DNA of 64,000 nucleotides from Siphonodentalium dalli (GCA_032622095.1 CP136063.1:274593426-274657425), one strand, 5' to 3'; counted from the first letter of the stretch, positions 14,101 to 27,582 are shown. The notes: generated by a model from the sequence alone, not told the origin. Program-made: numbers and translations.

Positions 14101-15286
14101 ATTATGGCCCGTTTTTAGGGCTCCAAGACACTCCACACGCATAACCCACGAACATAACAGGTATGTCATTGTGGTCAACACATCAGCCCTAATTACAATT
14201 TAACCCCACGCAGCTGGATTCCTAAAGCACGAGGTCAGCACGGGTCCCGACATATTCGTCGTGATTTCATATAAATTGTCATTTCTACCTAATTTCGATG
14301 TGACAGGACACTCTACAGAGATATCCCTCCACGTTAGTTGATGCATATGTGTAGAGAGTGTGAGAGCTGGTAGTGGAAAACCACCCCACGCAGTTGAAAT
14401 TTGGTAAAAACAGGTCATCACGGACTTCAATACGTCTATGTACAAACCGAACATTATCGCTATTATGGCCCGTTTTTAGGGCTCCAGGACTCTCCACACG
14501 CATAACCCACGAACATAACAGGTATGTCATTGTGGTCAACACATCAGCCCTAATTACAATTTAACCCCACGCAGCTGGATTTCTACAGCACGAGGTCAGT
14601 ACGGGTCCCGACATATTCGTCGTGATTTCATATAAATTGTCATTTCTACCTAATTTCGAGGTGCCAGGACACTCTACAGAGATATCCCTCCACATTAGTT
14701 GATGCATATGTGTAGACAGTGTGACCGATGGTAGTGGAAAACCACCCCATGCAGTTGAAATTTGGTAAAAACAGGTCATCACGGACTTCAATACGTCTAT
14801 GTACAAACCAAACATTATCGCTATTATGGCCCGTTTTTAGGGCTCCAGGACACTCCACACGCATAACCCACGAACATAACAGGTATGTCATTGTGGTCAA
14901 CACATCAGCCCTAATTACAATTTAACCCCACGCAGCTGGATTTCTAAAGCACGAGGTCAGCACGGGTCCCGACATATTCGTCGTGATTTCATATAAATTG
15001 TCATTTCTACCTAATTTCGAGGTGACAGGACACTCTACAGAGATATCCCTCCACATTAGTTGATGCATATTGTAGACAATGTGAGAGCTGGTAGTGGAAA
15101 ACCACCCCACGCAGTTGAAATTTGGTAAAAACAGGTCATCACGGACTTCAATACGTCTATGTACAAACCGAACATTATCGCTATTATGACCCGTTATTAG
15201 GGCTCCAGGACACTCCACACGCATAACCCACGAACATAACAGGTATTTCATTGTGGTCAACACATCAGCCCTAATTACAATTTAAC
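11140..15286 (-). repeat. Satellite A six-monomer higher-order repeat (2166 bp), two copies
   Basis: The order of monomers from about 11140 to 13120 is repeated from about 13306 to 15286 with an offset of exactly 2166 bp (6 x 361). Shared private marks include the shortened CCCGTTTTAGGGCAACAGG (11222 and 13388), TTCTAAATCACGAGG (11332 and 13498), GAAATTTGTAAAAACAGG with one GG missing (11506 and 13672), GGGCGCCAGG (11588 and 13754), ATGCATATATGTG (11811 and 13977) and CTCCACGTTAG (12161 and 14327). The copies differ only at scattered single bases, so this is a recent duplication. Confidence 0.9.
12399..12759 (-). repeat. Exemplar satellite A monomer showing two ~180-bp half-units
   Basis: This 361-bp monomer divides into half-units of 180 bp (12399-12578) and 181 bp (12579-12759). 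Both begin with CCCCAYGCAG. Aligned from their starts they share three boxes at matching offsets: CCCCAYGCAG at 1-10, AGGTCA followed by ACGG near 30-40, and CCAGGACACTC at 100-110. The rest is largely diverged. The monomer is therefore an ancestral dimer of a ~180-bp unit that later spread as a 361-bp unit. Both lengths fit one and two nucleosome repeats; that link is inference. Confidence 0.85.
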
Positions 15287-16942
15287 CCCACGCAGCTGGA
15301 TTTCTACAGCACGAGGTCAGCACGGGTCCCGACATATTCGTCGTGATTTCATATAAATTGTCATTTCTACCTAATTTCGAGGTGCCAGGACACTATACAG
15401 AGATATCCCTCCACATTAGTTGATGCATATGTGTAGACAGTGTGACCGCTGGTAGTGGAAAACCATCCCACGCAGTTGAAATTTGGTAAAAACAGGTCAT
15501 CACGGACTTCAATACGTCTATGTACAAACCGAACATTATCGCTATTATGGCCCGTTTTTAGGGCTCCAGGACACTCCACACGCATAACCCACGAACATAA
15601 CAGGTATGTCATTGTGGTCAACACATCAGCCCTAATTACAATTCATCCCCACGCAGCTGGATGTGTAAAGCACGAGGTCAGCACGGGTCCCGACATATTC
15701 GTCGTGATTTCATATAAATTGTCATTTCTACGTAATTTCGAGGTGACAGGACACTCTACAGAGATATCCCTCCACATTATTTGATGCATATGTGTAGACA
15801 GTGTGAGAGCTGGTAGTGGAAAACCACCCCACGCAGTTGAAATTTGGTAAAAACAGTCATCACGGACTTCAATACGTCTATGTACAAACCGAACATTATC
15901 GCTATTATGGCCCGTTTTTAGGGCTCCAGGACACTCCACACTCATAACCCACGAACATAACAGGTTTGTCATTGTGGTCAACACATCAGCCCTAATTACA
16001 ATTTAACCCCACGCAGGTGGATTTCTAGAGCACGAGGTCAGCACGGGTCCCGACATATTCGTCGTGATTTCATATAAATTGGCATTTCTACCTAATTTCG
16101 AGGTACCAGTACACTCTACAGAGATATCCCTCCACATTAGTTGATGCATATTTGTAGAGAGTATGACCGCTGGTAGTGGAAAACCACCCCACGCAGTTGA
16201 AATTTGCGAAAAGTAGGTCATCACGGACTTCAATACGTCTATGTGCAAACCGAACATTATCGCTATTATGGCCCGTTTTTAGGGCTCCAGGACACTCCAC
16301 ACGCATAACCCACGAACATAACAGGTTTGTCATTGTGGTCAACACATCAGCCCTAATTACAATTTAACCCCACGCAGCTGGATTTCTAGAGCACGAGGTC
16401 AGCACGGGTCCCGACATATTCGTCGTGATTTGATATAAATTGTCATTTCTACCTAATTTCGAGGTACCAGGACACTCTACCGAGATATCCCTCCTCATTA
16501 GTTGATGCATATGTGTAGACAGTGTGACCGCTGGTAGTGGAAAACCACCCCAGGCAGTTGAAATTTGGTAAAAACAGGTCATCACGGACTTCAATACGTC
16601 TATGTACAAACCAAACATCATCGCTATTATGGCCCGTTTTTAGGGCTCCAGGACACTCCACACTCATAACCCACGAACATAGCAGGTATGTCATTGTGGT
16701 CAACACATCAGCCCTAATTACAATTTAACCCCACGCAGCTAGATTTCTACAGCACGAGGTCAGCACGGGTCCCGACATATTCGTCGTGATTTCATATAAA
16801 TTGGCATTTCTACCTAATTTCGAGGTACCAGGACACTCTACAGAGATATCCCTCCACATTAGTTGATGCATATGTGTAGAGAGTGTGACCGCTGGTAGTG
16901 GAAAACCACCCCACTCAGTTGAAATTTGGGAACAGTAGGTCT
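15287..16942 (-). repeat. Satellite A, last minus-oriented monomers before the orientation switch
   Basis: About four and a half monomers with private variants (AATTCATCCCCACG at 15640, TTATTTGATGC near 15777, CACTCATAACCC at 15939 and 16663). They are close to consensus up to position 16942, where the array stops inside the second half-unit after GGGAACAGTAGGTCT. The lack of decay on this side contrasts with the heavily decayed monomer that follows. Confidence 0.85.
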
Positions 16943-17107
16943 GGGCGTGGGGTGGTTTCCCGTTAATATCATTTATAATTAATGTGGAGCAACATCTGTG
17001 TATATATAGTGTCCTGGCATGTCCAAATCAGGTTTTTTTTATGATCTCATGACGATTATGTCGGGACTCGTGCTGACCTTGTGCTCCAGAAATCCGTCTG
17101 CGTGGGG
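16943..17107 (+). repeat. Decayed satellite A half-monomer at the orientation switch
   Basis: Starting at GCGTGGGGTGGTTTCC (about 16945), this stretch aligns with satellite A in the opposite orientation. Recognisable landmarks in order are TTAATGTGGAG (16979), GTGTCCTGGCA (17010), ATGTCGGGACTCGTGCTGAC (about 17057) and GCGTGGGGTTAAATTGTAAT (about 17100). Between them it is heavily substituted and rearranged, with an eight-T run near 17033. It is far more diverged than interior monomers, as expected for an array edge. No target-site duplication or foreign sequence is visible at the join. Confidence 0.8.
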
Positions 17108-19261
17108 TTAAATTGTAATTAGGACTGGTGTGGTGATCACAATGACATACTTACCATGTTGGTGAGTTATGTGTGCGGAGTGTCCCGGAGCCCTAAAAAC
17201 GGGCCATAATAGCGATAATGTTCGGTTTGTACATACAAGTATTGAAGTCCGTGATGACCTACTGTTCCCAAATTTCAACTGCGTGGGGTGGTTTTCCACT
17301 ACCAGCGGTCACACTCTCTACGAATATGCATCAACTAATGTGGAGGGATATCTCTGTAGAGTGGCCTGGTACCTCGAAATTAGGTAGAAATGCCAATTTA
17401 TATGAAATCACGACGAATATGTCGGGACCCGTGCTGACCTCGTGCTCTAGCAATCCAGTTGCGTGGGGTTAAATTGTAATTAGGGCTGATGTGTTGACCC
17501 CAATGACAAACCTGTTATGTTCGTGGGTTATGCGTGTGGAGTGTCCTGGAGCCCTAAAAACGGGCCATAATAGCGATAATGTTCGGTTTGTACATATAAG
17601 TATTGAAGTCCGTGATGACCTGTTTTTACCAAATTTCAACTACGTTGGGTGGTTTTCCACTACCAGCGGTCACATTGTCTACACATATGCATCAACTAAT
17701 GTGGAGGGATATCTCTGTAGAGTGTCCTGGCACCTCGAAATTAGGTAGAAATGACAATTTATATGAAATCACGACGAATATGTCGGGACCCGTGCTGACC
17801 TCGTGCTTTAGAAATCCAGCTGCGTGGGGTTAAATTGTAATTAGGGCTGATGTGTTGACCACAATGACAAACCTGTTATGTTCGTGGGTTATGCGTGTGG
17901 AGTGTCCTGGAGCCCTAAAAACGGGCCATAATAGCGATAATGTTCGGTTTGTACATAGAAGTATTGAAGTCCGTGATGACCTACTTTTCCCAAATTTCAA
18001 CTGCGTGGGGTGGTTTTCCACTACCAGCTCTCACACTGTCTACACATATGCATCAACTAATATGGAGGGATATCTCTGTAGAGTGTCCTGGTACCTCGAA
18101 ATTAGGTAGAAATGCCAATCTATATGAAATCACGACGAATATGTCGGGACACGTGCTGACCTCGTGCTCTAGAAATCCAGCTGAGTGGGGTTAAATTTTA
18201 ATTAGGGCTGATGTGTTGACCACAATGACAAGCCTGTTATGTTCGTGGGTTATGCGTGTGGAGTGTCCTGTAGCCCTAAAAACGGGCCATAATAGAGATA
18301 ATGTTCGGTTTGTACATAGAAGTATTGAGGTCCGTGATGACCTACTTTTCCCAAATTTCAACTGCGTGGGGTGGTTTTCCACTACCAGCGGTCACACTCT
18401 CCACAAATATGCATCAACTAATGTGGAGGGATATCTCTGTAGAGTGTCCTGGTACCTCGAAATTAGGTAGAAATGCCAATTTATATGAAATCACGACGAA
18501 TATGTCGGGACCCGTGCTGACCTCGTGCTCTAGAAAATCCAGCTGCGTGGGGTTAAATTGTAATTAGGGCTGATGTGTTGACCACAATGACATACCTGAT
18601 ATGTTCGTGGGTTATGCGTGTGGAGTGTCCTGGAGCCCTAAAAACGGGCCATAATAGCGATAATGTTTGGTTTGTACATAGACGTATTGAAGTCCGTGAT
18701 GACCTGTTTTTACCAAATTTCAACTGCGTGGGGTGGTTTTCCACTACCAGCGGTCACACTGTCTACACATATGCATAAACTAATGTGGAGGGATATCTCT
18801 GTAGAGTGTCCTGGTACCTCGAAATTAGGTAGAAATGACAATTTATATCAAATCACGACGAATATGTCGGGACCCGTGCTGACCTCGAGCTCTAGAAATC
18901 CAGCTGCGTGGGGTTAAATTGTAATTAGGGCTGATGTTTTGACCACAATGACAAACCTGTTATGTTCGTGGATTATGCGTGTGGAGTGTCCTGGAGCCCT
19001 AAAAATGGGCCATAATAGCGATAATGTTCGGTTTGTACATAGAAGTATTGAAGTCCGTGATGACCTACTTTTCCAAAATTTCAACTGCGTGGGGTGGTTT
19101 TCCACTACCAGCGGTCACACTCTCTACACATATGCATCAACTAATGTGGAGGGATATCTCTGTAGAGTGTCCTGGTACCTCGGAATTAGGTAGAAATGCC
19201 AATCTATATGAAATCACGACGAATATGTCGGGACACGTGCTGACCTCGTGCTCTAGAAATC
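17108..19261 (+). repeat. Satellite A, monomers next to the orientation switch
   Basis: About six monomers with no repeated multi-monomer order inside the stretch. Divergence falls from the junction outward. The later monomers (18553-19261) already resemble the hexamer block that follows, including the class with CATATGCATAAACTAATG (stop-creating TAA near 18776) and the GTTATGTTCGTGGATTATG variant. Confidence 0.8.
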
Positions 19262-22200
19262 CAGCTGCGTGGGGTTAAATTGTAATTAGGGCTGATGTGT
19301 TGACTACAATGACATACCTGTTATGTTCGTGGGTTATGCGTGTGGAGTGTCCTGGAGCCCTAAAAACGGGCCATAATAGCGATAATGTTCGGTTTGTACA
19401 TAGACGTATTGAAGTCCGTGATGACCTGTTTTTACCAAATTTCAACTGCGTGGGGTGGTTTTCCACTTCCAGCGGTCATATTGTCTACACATATGCATCA
19501 ACTAATGTGGAGGGATATCTCTGTAGAGTGTCCGGGCACCTCGAAATTAGGTAGAAATGCCAATTTATATGAAATCACGACGAATATGTCGGGACCCGTG
19601 CTGACCTCGTGCTCTAGAAAATCCAGCTGCGTGGGGTTAAATTGTAATTAGGGCTGATGTGTTGACCACAATGACATACCTGTTATGTTCGTGGGTTATG
19701 CGTGTGGAGTGTCCTGGAGCCCTAAAAACGGGCCATAATAGCGATAATGTTTGGTTTGTACATAGACGTATTGAAGTCCGTGATGACCTGTTTTTACCAA
19801 ATTTCAACTGCTTGGGGTGGTTTTCCACTACCAGCGGTCACACTGTCTACACATATGCATAAACTAATGTGGAGGGATATCTCTGTATAGTGTCCTGGTA
19901 CCTCGAAATTAGGTAGAAATGACAATTTATATCAAATCACGACGAATATGTCGGGACCCGTGCTGACCTCGTGCTCTAGAAATCCAGCTGCGTGGGGTTA
20001 AATTGTAATTAGGGCTGATGTGTTGACCACAATGACAAACCTGTTATGTTCGTGGATTATGCGTGTGGAGTGTCCTGGAGCCCTAAAAACGGGCCATAAT
20101 AGCGATAATGTTCGGTTTGTACATAGAAGTATTGAAGTCCGTGATGACCTACTTTTCCCAAATTTCATCTGCGTGGGGTGGTTTTCCACTACCAGCGGTC
20201 ACACTCTCTACACATATGCATCAACTAATTTGGAGGGATATCTCTGTAGAGTGTCCTGGTACCTCGAAATTAGGTAGAAATGCCAATCTATATGAAATCA
20301 CGACGAATATGTCGGGACCCGTGCTGACATCGTGCTCTAGAAATCCAGCTGCGTGGGGTTAAATTGTAATTAGGACTGATGAGTTGACCACAATGACATA
20401 CCTGTTATGTTCGTGGGTTATGCGTGTGGAGTGTCCTGGAGCCCTAAAAACGGGCCATAATAGCGATAATGTTTGGTTTGTACATAGACGTATTGAAGTC
20501 CGTGATGACCTGTTTTTTACCAAATTTCAACTGCGTGGGGTGGTTTTCCACTACCAGCGGTCACACTGTCTACACATATGCATCAACTAATGTTGAGGGA
20601 TATCTCTGTAGAGTGTCCTGGTACCTCGAAATTAGGTAGAAATGCCAATCTATATGAAATCACGACGAATATGTCGGGACACGTGCTGACCTCGTGCTCT
20701 AGAAATCCAGCTGCGTGGGGTTAAATTGTAATTAGGGCTGATGTGTTGACCACAATGACATACCTGTTATGTTCGTGGGTTATGCGTGTGGAGTGTCCTG
20801 GGGCCCTAAAAACGGGCCATAATAGCGATAATGTTCGGTTTGTACATAGACGTATTGAAGTCCGTGATGACCTGTTTTTACCAAATTTCAACTGCGTGGG
20901 GTGGTTTTCCACTACCAGCGGTCACACTGTCTACACATATGCATAAACTAATGTGGAGGGATATCTCTGTATAGTGTCCTTGTACCTCGAAATTAGGTAG
21001 AAATGACAATTTATATCAAATCACGACGAATATGTCGGGACCCGTGCTGACCTCGTGCTCTAGAAATCCAGCTGCGTGGGGTTAAATTGTAATTAGGGCT
21101 GATGTGTTGACCACAATGACAAACCTGTTATGTTCGTGGATTATGCGTGTGGAGTGTCCTGGAGCCCTAAAAACGGGCCATAATAGCGATAATGTTCGGT
21201 TTGTACATAGAAGTATTGAAGTCCGTGATGACCTACTTTTCCCAAATTTCAACTGCGTGGGTTGGTTTTCCACTACCAGCGGTCACACTCTCTACACATA
21301 TGCATCAACTAATGTGGAGGGATATCTCTGTAGAGTGTCCTGGTACCTCGAAATTAGGTAGAAATGCCAATCTATATGAAATCACGACGAATATGTCGGG
21401 ACACGTGCTGACCTCGTGCTCTAGAAATCCAGCTGCGTGGGGTTAAATTGTAATTAGGGCTGATGTGTTGACTACAATGACATACCTGTTATGTTCGTGG
21501 GTTATGCGTGTGGAGTGTCCTGGAGCCCTAAAAACAAGCCATAATAGCGATAATGTTCGGTTTGTACATAGACGTATTGAAGTCCGTGATGACCTGTTTT
21601 TGCCAAATTTCAACTGCGTGGGGTGGTTTTCCACTTCCAGCGGTCATATTGTCTACACATATGCATCAACTAATGTGGAGGGATATCTCTGTAGAGTGTC
21701 CGGGCACCTCGAAATTAGGTAGAAATGCCAATTTATATGAAATCACGACGAATATGTCGGGACCCGTGCTGACCTCGTGCTCTAGAAAATCCAGCTGCGT
21801 GGGGTTAAATTGTAATTAGGGCTGATGTGTTGACCACAATGACATACCTGTTATGTTCGTGGGTTATGCGTGTGGAGTGTCCTGGAGCCCTAAAAACGGG
21901 CCATAATAGCGATAATGTTTGGTTTGTACATAGACGTATTGAAGTCCGTGATGACCTGTTTTTACCAAATTTCAACTGCTTGGGGTGGTTTTCCACTACC
22001 AGCGGTCACACTGTCTACACATATGCATAAACTAATGTGGAGGGATATCTCTGTATAGTGTCCTGGTACCTCGAAATTAGGTAGAAATGACAATTTATAT
22101 CAAATCACGACGAATATGTCGGGACCCGTGCTGACCTCGTGCTCTAGAAATCCAGCTGCGTGGGTTAAATTGTAATTAGGGCTGATGTGTTGACCACAAT

Positions 22201-23598
22201 GACAAACCTGTTATGTTCGTGGATTATGCGTGTGGAGTGTCCTGGAGCCCTAAAAACGGGCCATAATAGCGATAATGTTCGGTTTGTACATAGAAGTATT
22301 GAAGTCCGTGATGACCTACTTTTCCCAAATTTCAACTGCGTGGGGTGGTTTTCCACTACCAGCGGTCACACTCTCTACACATATGCATCAACTAATTTGG
22401 AGGGATATCTCTGTAGAGTGTCCTGGTACCTCGAAATTAGGTAGAAATGCCAATCTATATGAAATCACGACGAATATGTCGGGACCCGTGCTGACATCGT
22501 GCTCTAGAAATCCAGCTGCGTGGGGTTAAATTGTAATTAGGACTGATGAGTTGACCACAATGACATACCTGTTATGTTCGTGGGTTATGCGTGTGGAGTG
22601 TCCTGGAGCCCTAAAAACGGGCCATAATAGCGATAATGTTTGGTTTGTACATAGACGTATTGAAGTCCGTGATGACCTGTTTTTTACCAAATTTCAACTG
22701 CGTGGGGTGGTTTTCCACTACCAGCGGTCACACTGTCTACACATATGCATCAACTAATGTTGAGGGATATCTCTGTAGAGTGTCCTGGTACCTCGAAATT
22801 AGGTAGAAATATCAATCTATATGAAATCACGACGAATATGTCGGAACACGTGCTGACCTCGTGCTCTAGAAATCCAGCTGCGTGGGGTTAAATTGTAATT
22901 AGGGCTGATGTGTTGACCACAATGACATACCTGTTATGTTCGTGGGTTATGCGTGTGGAGTGTCCTGGGGCCCTAAAAACGGGCCATAATAGCGATAATG
23001 TTCGGTTTGTACATAGACGTATTGAAGTCCGTGATGACCTGTTTTTACCAAATTTCAACTGCGTGGGGTGGTTTTCCACTACCAGCGGTCACACTGTCTA
23101 CACATATGCATAAACTAATGTGGAGGGATATCTCTGTATAGTGTCCTTGTACCTCGAAATTAGGTAGAAATGACAATTTATATCAAATCACGACGAATAT
23201 GTCGGGACCCGTGCTGACCTCGTGCTCTAGAAATCCAGCTGCGTGGGGTTAAATTGTAATTAGGGCTGATGTGTTGACCACAATGACAAACCTGTTATGT
23301 TCGTGGATTATGCGTGTGGAGTGTCCTGGAGCCCTAAAAACGGGCCATAATAGCGATAATGTTCGGTTTGTACATAGAAGTATTGAAGTCCGTGATGACC
23401 TACTTTTCCCAAATTTCAACTGCGTGGGTTGGTTTTCCACTACCAGCGGTCACACTCTCTACACATATGCATCAACTAATGTGGAGGGATATCTCTGTAG
23501 AGTGTCCTGGTACCTCGAAATTAGGTAGAAATGCCAATCTATATGAAATCACGACGAATATGTCGGGACCCGTGCTGACATCGTGCTCTAGAAATCCA
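19262..23598 (+). repeat. Satellite A six-monomer higher-order repeat (~2168 bp), two copies
   Basis: Monomers at about 19262-21430 recur at 21430-23598 with offsets of 2167-2168 bp. Shared marks include ACTTCCAGCGGTCATATTG (19463 and 21631), GTGTCCGGGCACC (19529 and 21697), CTGCTTGGGGTGG (19808 and 21976), ACTAATTTGGAGGG (20223 and 22390), GACTGATGAGTTGACC (20374 and 22541), CTGTTTTTTACC (20510 and 22677) and GTCCTTGTACC (20977 and 23144). A partial third run follows at about 23600-24330. Within the unit, neighbouring trimers about 1084 bp apart are themselves similar. Confidence 0.9.
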
Positions 23599-24333
23599 GC
23601 TGCGTGGGGTTAAATTGTAATTAGGACTGATGAGTTGACCACAATGACATACCTGTTATGTTCGTGGGTTATGCGTGTGGAGTGTCCTGGAGCCCTAAAA
23701 ACGGGCCATAATAGCGATAATGTTTGGTTTGTACATAGACGTATTGAAGTCCGTGATGACCTGTTTTTTTACCAAATTTCAACTGCGTGGGGTGGTTTTC
23801 CACTACCAGCGGTCACACTATCTACACATATGCATCAACTAATGTTGAGGGATATCTCTGTAGAGTGTCCTGGTACCTCGAAATTAGGTAGAAATGCCAA
23901 TCTATATGAAATCACGACGAATATGTCGGGACACGTGCTGACCTCGTGTTCTAGAAATCCAGCTGCGTGGGGTTAAATTGTAATTAAGGCTGATGTGTTG
24001 ACCACAATGACATACCTGTTATGTTCGTGGGTTATGCGTGTGGAGTGTCCTGGGGCCCTAAAAACGGGCCATAATAGCGATAATGTTCGGTTTGTACATA
24101 GACGTATTGAAGTCCGTGATGACCTGTTTTTACAAAATTTCAACTGCGTGGGGTGGTTTTCCACTTCCAGCTGTCATATTGTCTACACATATGCATCAAC
24201 TAATGTGGAGGGATATCTCTGTAGAGTGTCCTGGCACCTCGAAATTAGGTAGAAATGCCAATTTATATGAAATCACGACGAATATGTCGGGACCCGTGCT
24301 GACCTCGTGCTGTAGAAATCCAGCTGTGTGGGG
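23599..24333 (+). repeat. Satellite A, partial third copy of the hexamer order
   Basis: Two monomers matching the GACTGATGAGTTGACC and ACTTCCAGC classes of the preceding hexamer. They carry private differences such as a seven-T run (CTGTTTTTTTACC, about 23761) that shifts the reading frame, and TTAAGGC in place of TTAGGGC near 23985. They link the hexamer block to the nine/twelve-monomer block. Confidence 0.75.
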
Positions 24334-27300
24334 TTAAATTGTAATTAGGGCTGATGTGTTGACCACAATGACATACCTGTTATGTTCGTGGGTTATGCGT
24401 GTGGAGTGTCCTGGAGCCCTAAAAACGGGCCATAATAGCGATAATGTTCGGTTTGTACATAGAAGTATTGAGGTCCGTGATGACCTACTTTTCCCAAATT
24501 TCAACTGCGTGGGGTGGTTTTCCACTACCAGCGGTCACACTCTCCACTAATATGCATCAACTAATGTGGAGGGATATCTCTGTAGAGTGTCCTGGTACAT
24601 TGAAATTAGGTAGAAATGCAAATTTATATGAAATCACGACGAATATGTCGGGACCCGTGCTGACCTCGTGCTCTAGAAAATCCAGCTGCGTGGGGTTAAA
24701 TTGTAATTAGGGCTGATGTGTTGACCACAATGACATACCTGTTATGTTCGTGGGTTATGCGTGTGGAGTGTCCTGGAGCCCTAAAAACGGGCCATAATAG
24801 CGATAATGTTCGGTTTGTACATAGAAGTATTGAAGTCCGTGATGACCTGTTTTTACCAAATTTCAACTGCCTGGGGTGGTTTTCCACAACCAGCGGTCAC
24901 ACTGTCTACACATATGCATAAACTAACGTGGAGGGATATCTCTGTAGAGTGTCCTGGTACCTCGAAATTAGGTAGAAATGACAATTTATATCAAATCACG
25001 ACGAATATGTCGGGACCCGTGCTGACCTTGTGCTCTAGAAATCCAGCTGCGTGGGGTTAAATTGTAATTAGGGCTGATGTGTTGACCACAATGACAAACC
25101 TGTTATGTTCGTGGATTATGCGTGTGGAGTGTCCTGGAGCCCTAAAAACGGGCCATAATAGCGATAATGTTCGGTTTGTACATAGAAGTATTGAAGTCCG
25201 TGATGACCTACTTTTCCCAAATTTCAACTGAGTGGGGTGGTTTTCCACTACCTGCGGTCACACTCTCTACACATATGCATCAACTAATGTGGAGGGATAT
25301 CTCTGTAGAGTGTCCTGGTACCTCGAAATTAGGTAGAAATGCCAATCTATATGAAATCACGACGAATATGTCGGGACCCGTGCTGACATCGTGCTCTAGA
25401 AATCCAGCTGCGTGGGGTTAAATTGTAATTAGGACTGATGAGTTGACCACAATGACATACGTGTTATGTTCGTGGGTTATGCGTGTGGAGTGTCCCGGAG
25501 CCCTAAAAAACGGGCCATAATAGCGATAATGTTCGGTTTGTACATAGACGTATTGAAGTCCGTGATGACCTGTTTTTACCAAATTTCAACTGCGTGGGGT
25601 GGTTTTCCACTACGAGCTCTCACACTGTCTACACATATGCATCAACTAATGTAGAGGGATATCTCTGTAGAGTGTCCTGGTACCTCGAAATTAGGTAGAA
25701 ATGCCAATCTATATGAAATCACGACGAATATGTCGGGACACGTGCTGACCTCGTGCTCTAGAAATCCAGCTGCGTGGGGTTAAATTGTAATTAGGGCTGA
25801 TGTGTTGACCACAATGACATACCTGTTATTTTCGTGGGTTATGCGTGTGGAGTGTCCTGGAGCCCTAAAAACGGGCCATAATAGCGATAATGTTTGGTTT
25901 GTACATATAAGTATTGAAGTCCGTGATGACCTGTTTTTACCAAATTTCAACTGCCTGGGGTGGTTTTCCACTACCAGCGGTCACACTGTCTACACATATG
26001 CATAAACTAACGTGGAGGGATATCTCTGTAGAGTGTCCTGGTACCTCGAAATTAGGTAGAAATGACAATTTATATCAAATCACGACGAATATGTCGGGAC
26101 CCGTGCTGACCTTGTGCTCTAGAAATCCAGCTGCGTGGGGTTAAATTGTAATTAGGGCTGATGTGTTGACCACAATGACAAACCTGTTATGTTCGTGGAT
26201 TATGCGTGTGGAGTGTCCTGGAGCCCTAAAAACGGGCCATAATAGCGATAATGTTCGGTTTGTACATAGAAGTATTGAAGTCCGTGATGACCTACTTTTC
26301 CCAAATTTCAACTGAGTGGGGTGGTTTTCCACTACCTGCGGTCACACTCTCTACACATATGCATCAACTAATGTGGAGGGATATCTCTGTAGAGTGTCCT
26401 GGTACCTCGAAATTAGGTAGAAATGCCAATCTATATGAAATCACGACGAATATGTCGGGACCCGTGCTGACATCGTGCTCTAGAAATCCAGCTGCGTGGG
26501 GTTAAATTGTAATTAGGACTGATGAGTTGACCACAATGACATACCTGTTATGTTCGTGGGTTATGCGTGTGGAGTGTCCCGGAGCCCTAAAACGGGCCAT
26601 AATAGCGATAATGTTCGGTTTGTACATAGACGTATTGAAGTCCGTGATGACCTGTTTTTACCAAATTTCAACTGCGTGGGGTGGTTTTCCACTACGAGCT
26701 CTCACACTGTCTACACATATGCATCAACTAATGTAGAGGGATATCTCTGTAGAGTGTCCTGGTACCTCGAAATTAGGTAGAAATGCCAATCTATATGAAA
26801 TCACGACGAATATGTCGGGACACGTGCTGACCTCGTGCTCTAGAAATCCAGCTGCGTGGGGGTAAATTGTAATTAGGGCTGATGTGTTGACCACAATGAC
26901 AAACCTGTTATGTTCGTGGGTTATGCGTGTGGAGTGTCCTGGAGCCCTAAAAACGGGCCATAATAGCGATAATGTTCGGTTTGTACATAGACGTATTGAA
27001 GTCCGTGATGACCTGTTTTTACCAAATTTCAACTGCGTGGGGTGGTTTTCCACTACCAGCGGTCATACTCTCTGCACATATGCATCAACTAATGTGGAGG
27101 GATGTCTCTGTAGAGTGTCCTGGCACCTCGAAATTAGGTAGGAATGCCAATTTATATGAAATCACGACGAATATATCGGGACCCGTGCTGACCTCGTGCT
27201 GTAGAAATCCAGCTGCGTGGGGTTAAATTGTAATTAGGGCTGATGTGTTGACCACAATGACATACCTGTCATGTTCGTGGGTTATGCGTGTGGAGTGTCC

Positions 27301-27582
27301 TGGAGCCCAAAAACGGGCCATAATAGCGATAATGTTCGGTTTGTACATAGACGTATTGAAGTCCGTGATGACCTGTTTTTACCAAATTTCAACTGCGTGG
27401 GGTGGTTTTCCACTACCAGCGGTCACACTTTCTACACATATGCATCAACTAATGTGGATGGATATCTCTGTAGAGTGTCCTGTCACCTCGAAATTAGGTA
27501 GAAATGACAATTTATATGAAATCACGACGAATATGTCGGGACCCGTGCTGACCTCGTGCTTTAGAAATCCAGCTGCGTGGGG
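24334..27582 (+). repeat. Satellite A nine-monomer higher-order repeat, copy 1 (3249 bp)
   Basis: Nine monomers whose order is repeated by the next block. The unit begins with the class carrying CTCCACTAATATGC (24541), then two copies of a three-monomer subunit (24696-25779 and 25780-26863, spacing 1084 bp), then two further monomers up to 27582. Shared marks with copy 2 are CAACTGAGTGGGG (25226 against 28475), CACTACCTGCGG (25246 against 28495), CATACGTGTTATG (25456 against 28705) and the shortened CCCTAAAACGGGCC (26586 against 30917). Coordinates are in monomer phase and approximate. Confidence 0.88.

Larger units (their letters stand above)
1..16942 (-). repeat. Satellite A array, block 1 (361-bp monomer, minus orientation)
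   Basis: Uninterrupted head-to-tail tandem array of about 47 monomers. The landmark CCCCACGCAGCTGGA recurs at about 92, 455, 821, 1187, 1548 and onward; the usual spacing is 361 bp, with some monomers of 363-367 bp. The longer ones carry a 2-bp insertion (near 411) or a 6-bp TACATG-type insertion (near 690 and 1055). Monomers fall into recognisable classes. In the second half some read TTTGGTAAAAACAGG with ACGTCT and others TTTGGGAAAAGTAGG with ACTTCT; a third class has GTGAGAGCTGG. Minus is used because block 2 carries the same sequence reverse-complemented. Open frames of 63-118 residues recur in every monomer on both strands, but 361 is not a multiple of three and indels move the frames, so none is called as a gene. 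The window starts inside a monomer. Confidence 0.97.
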
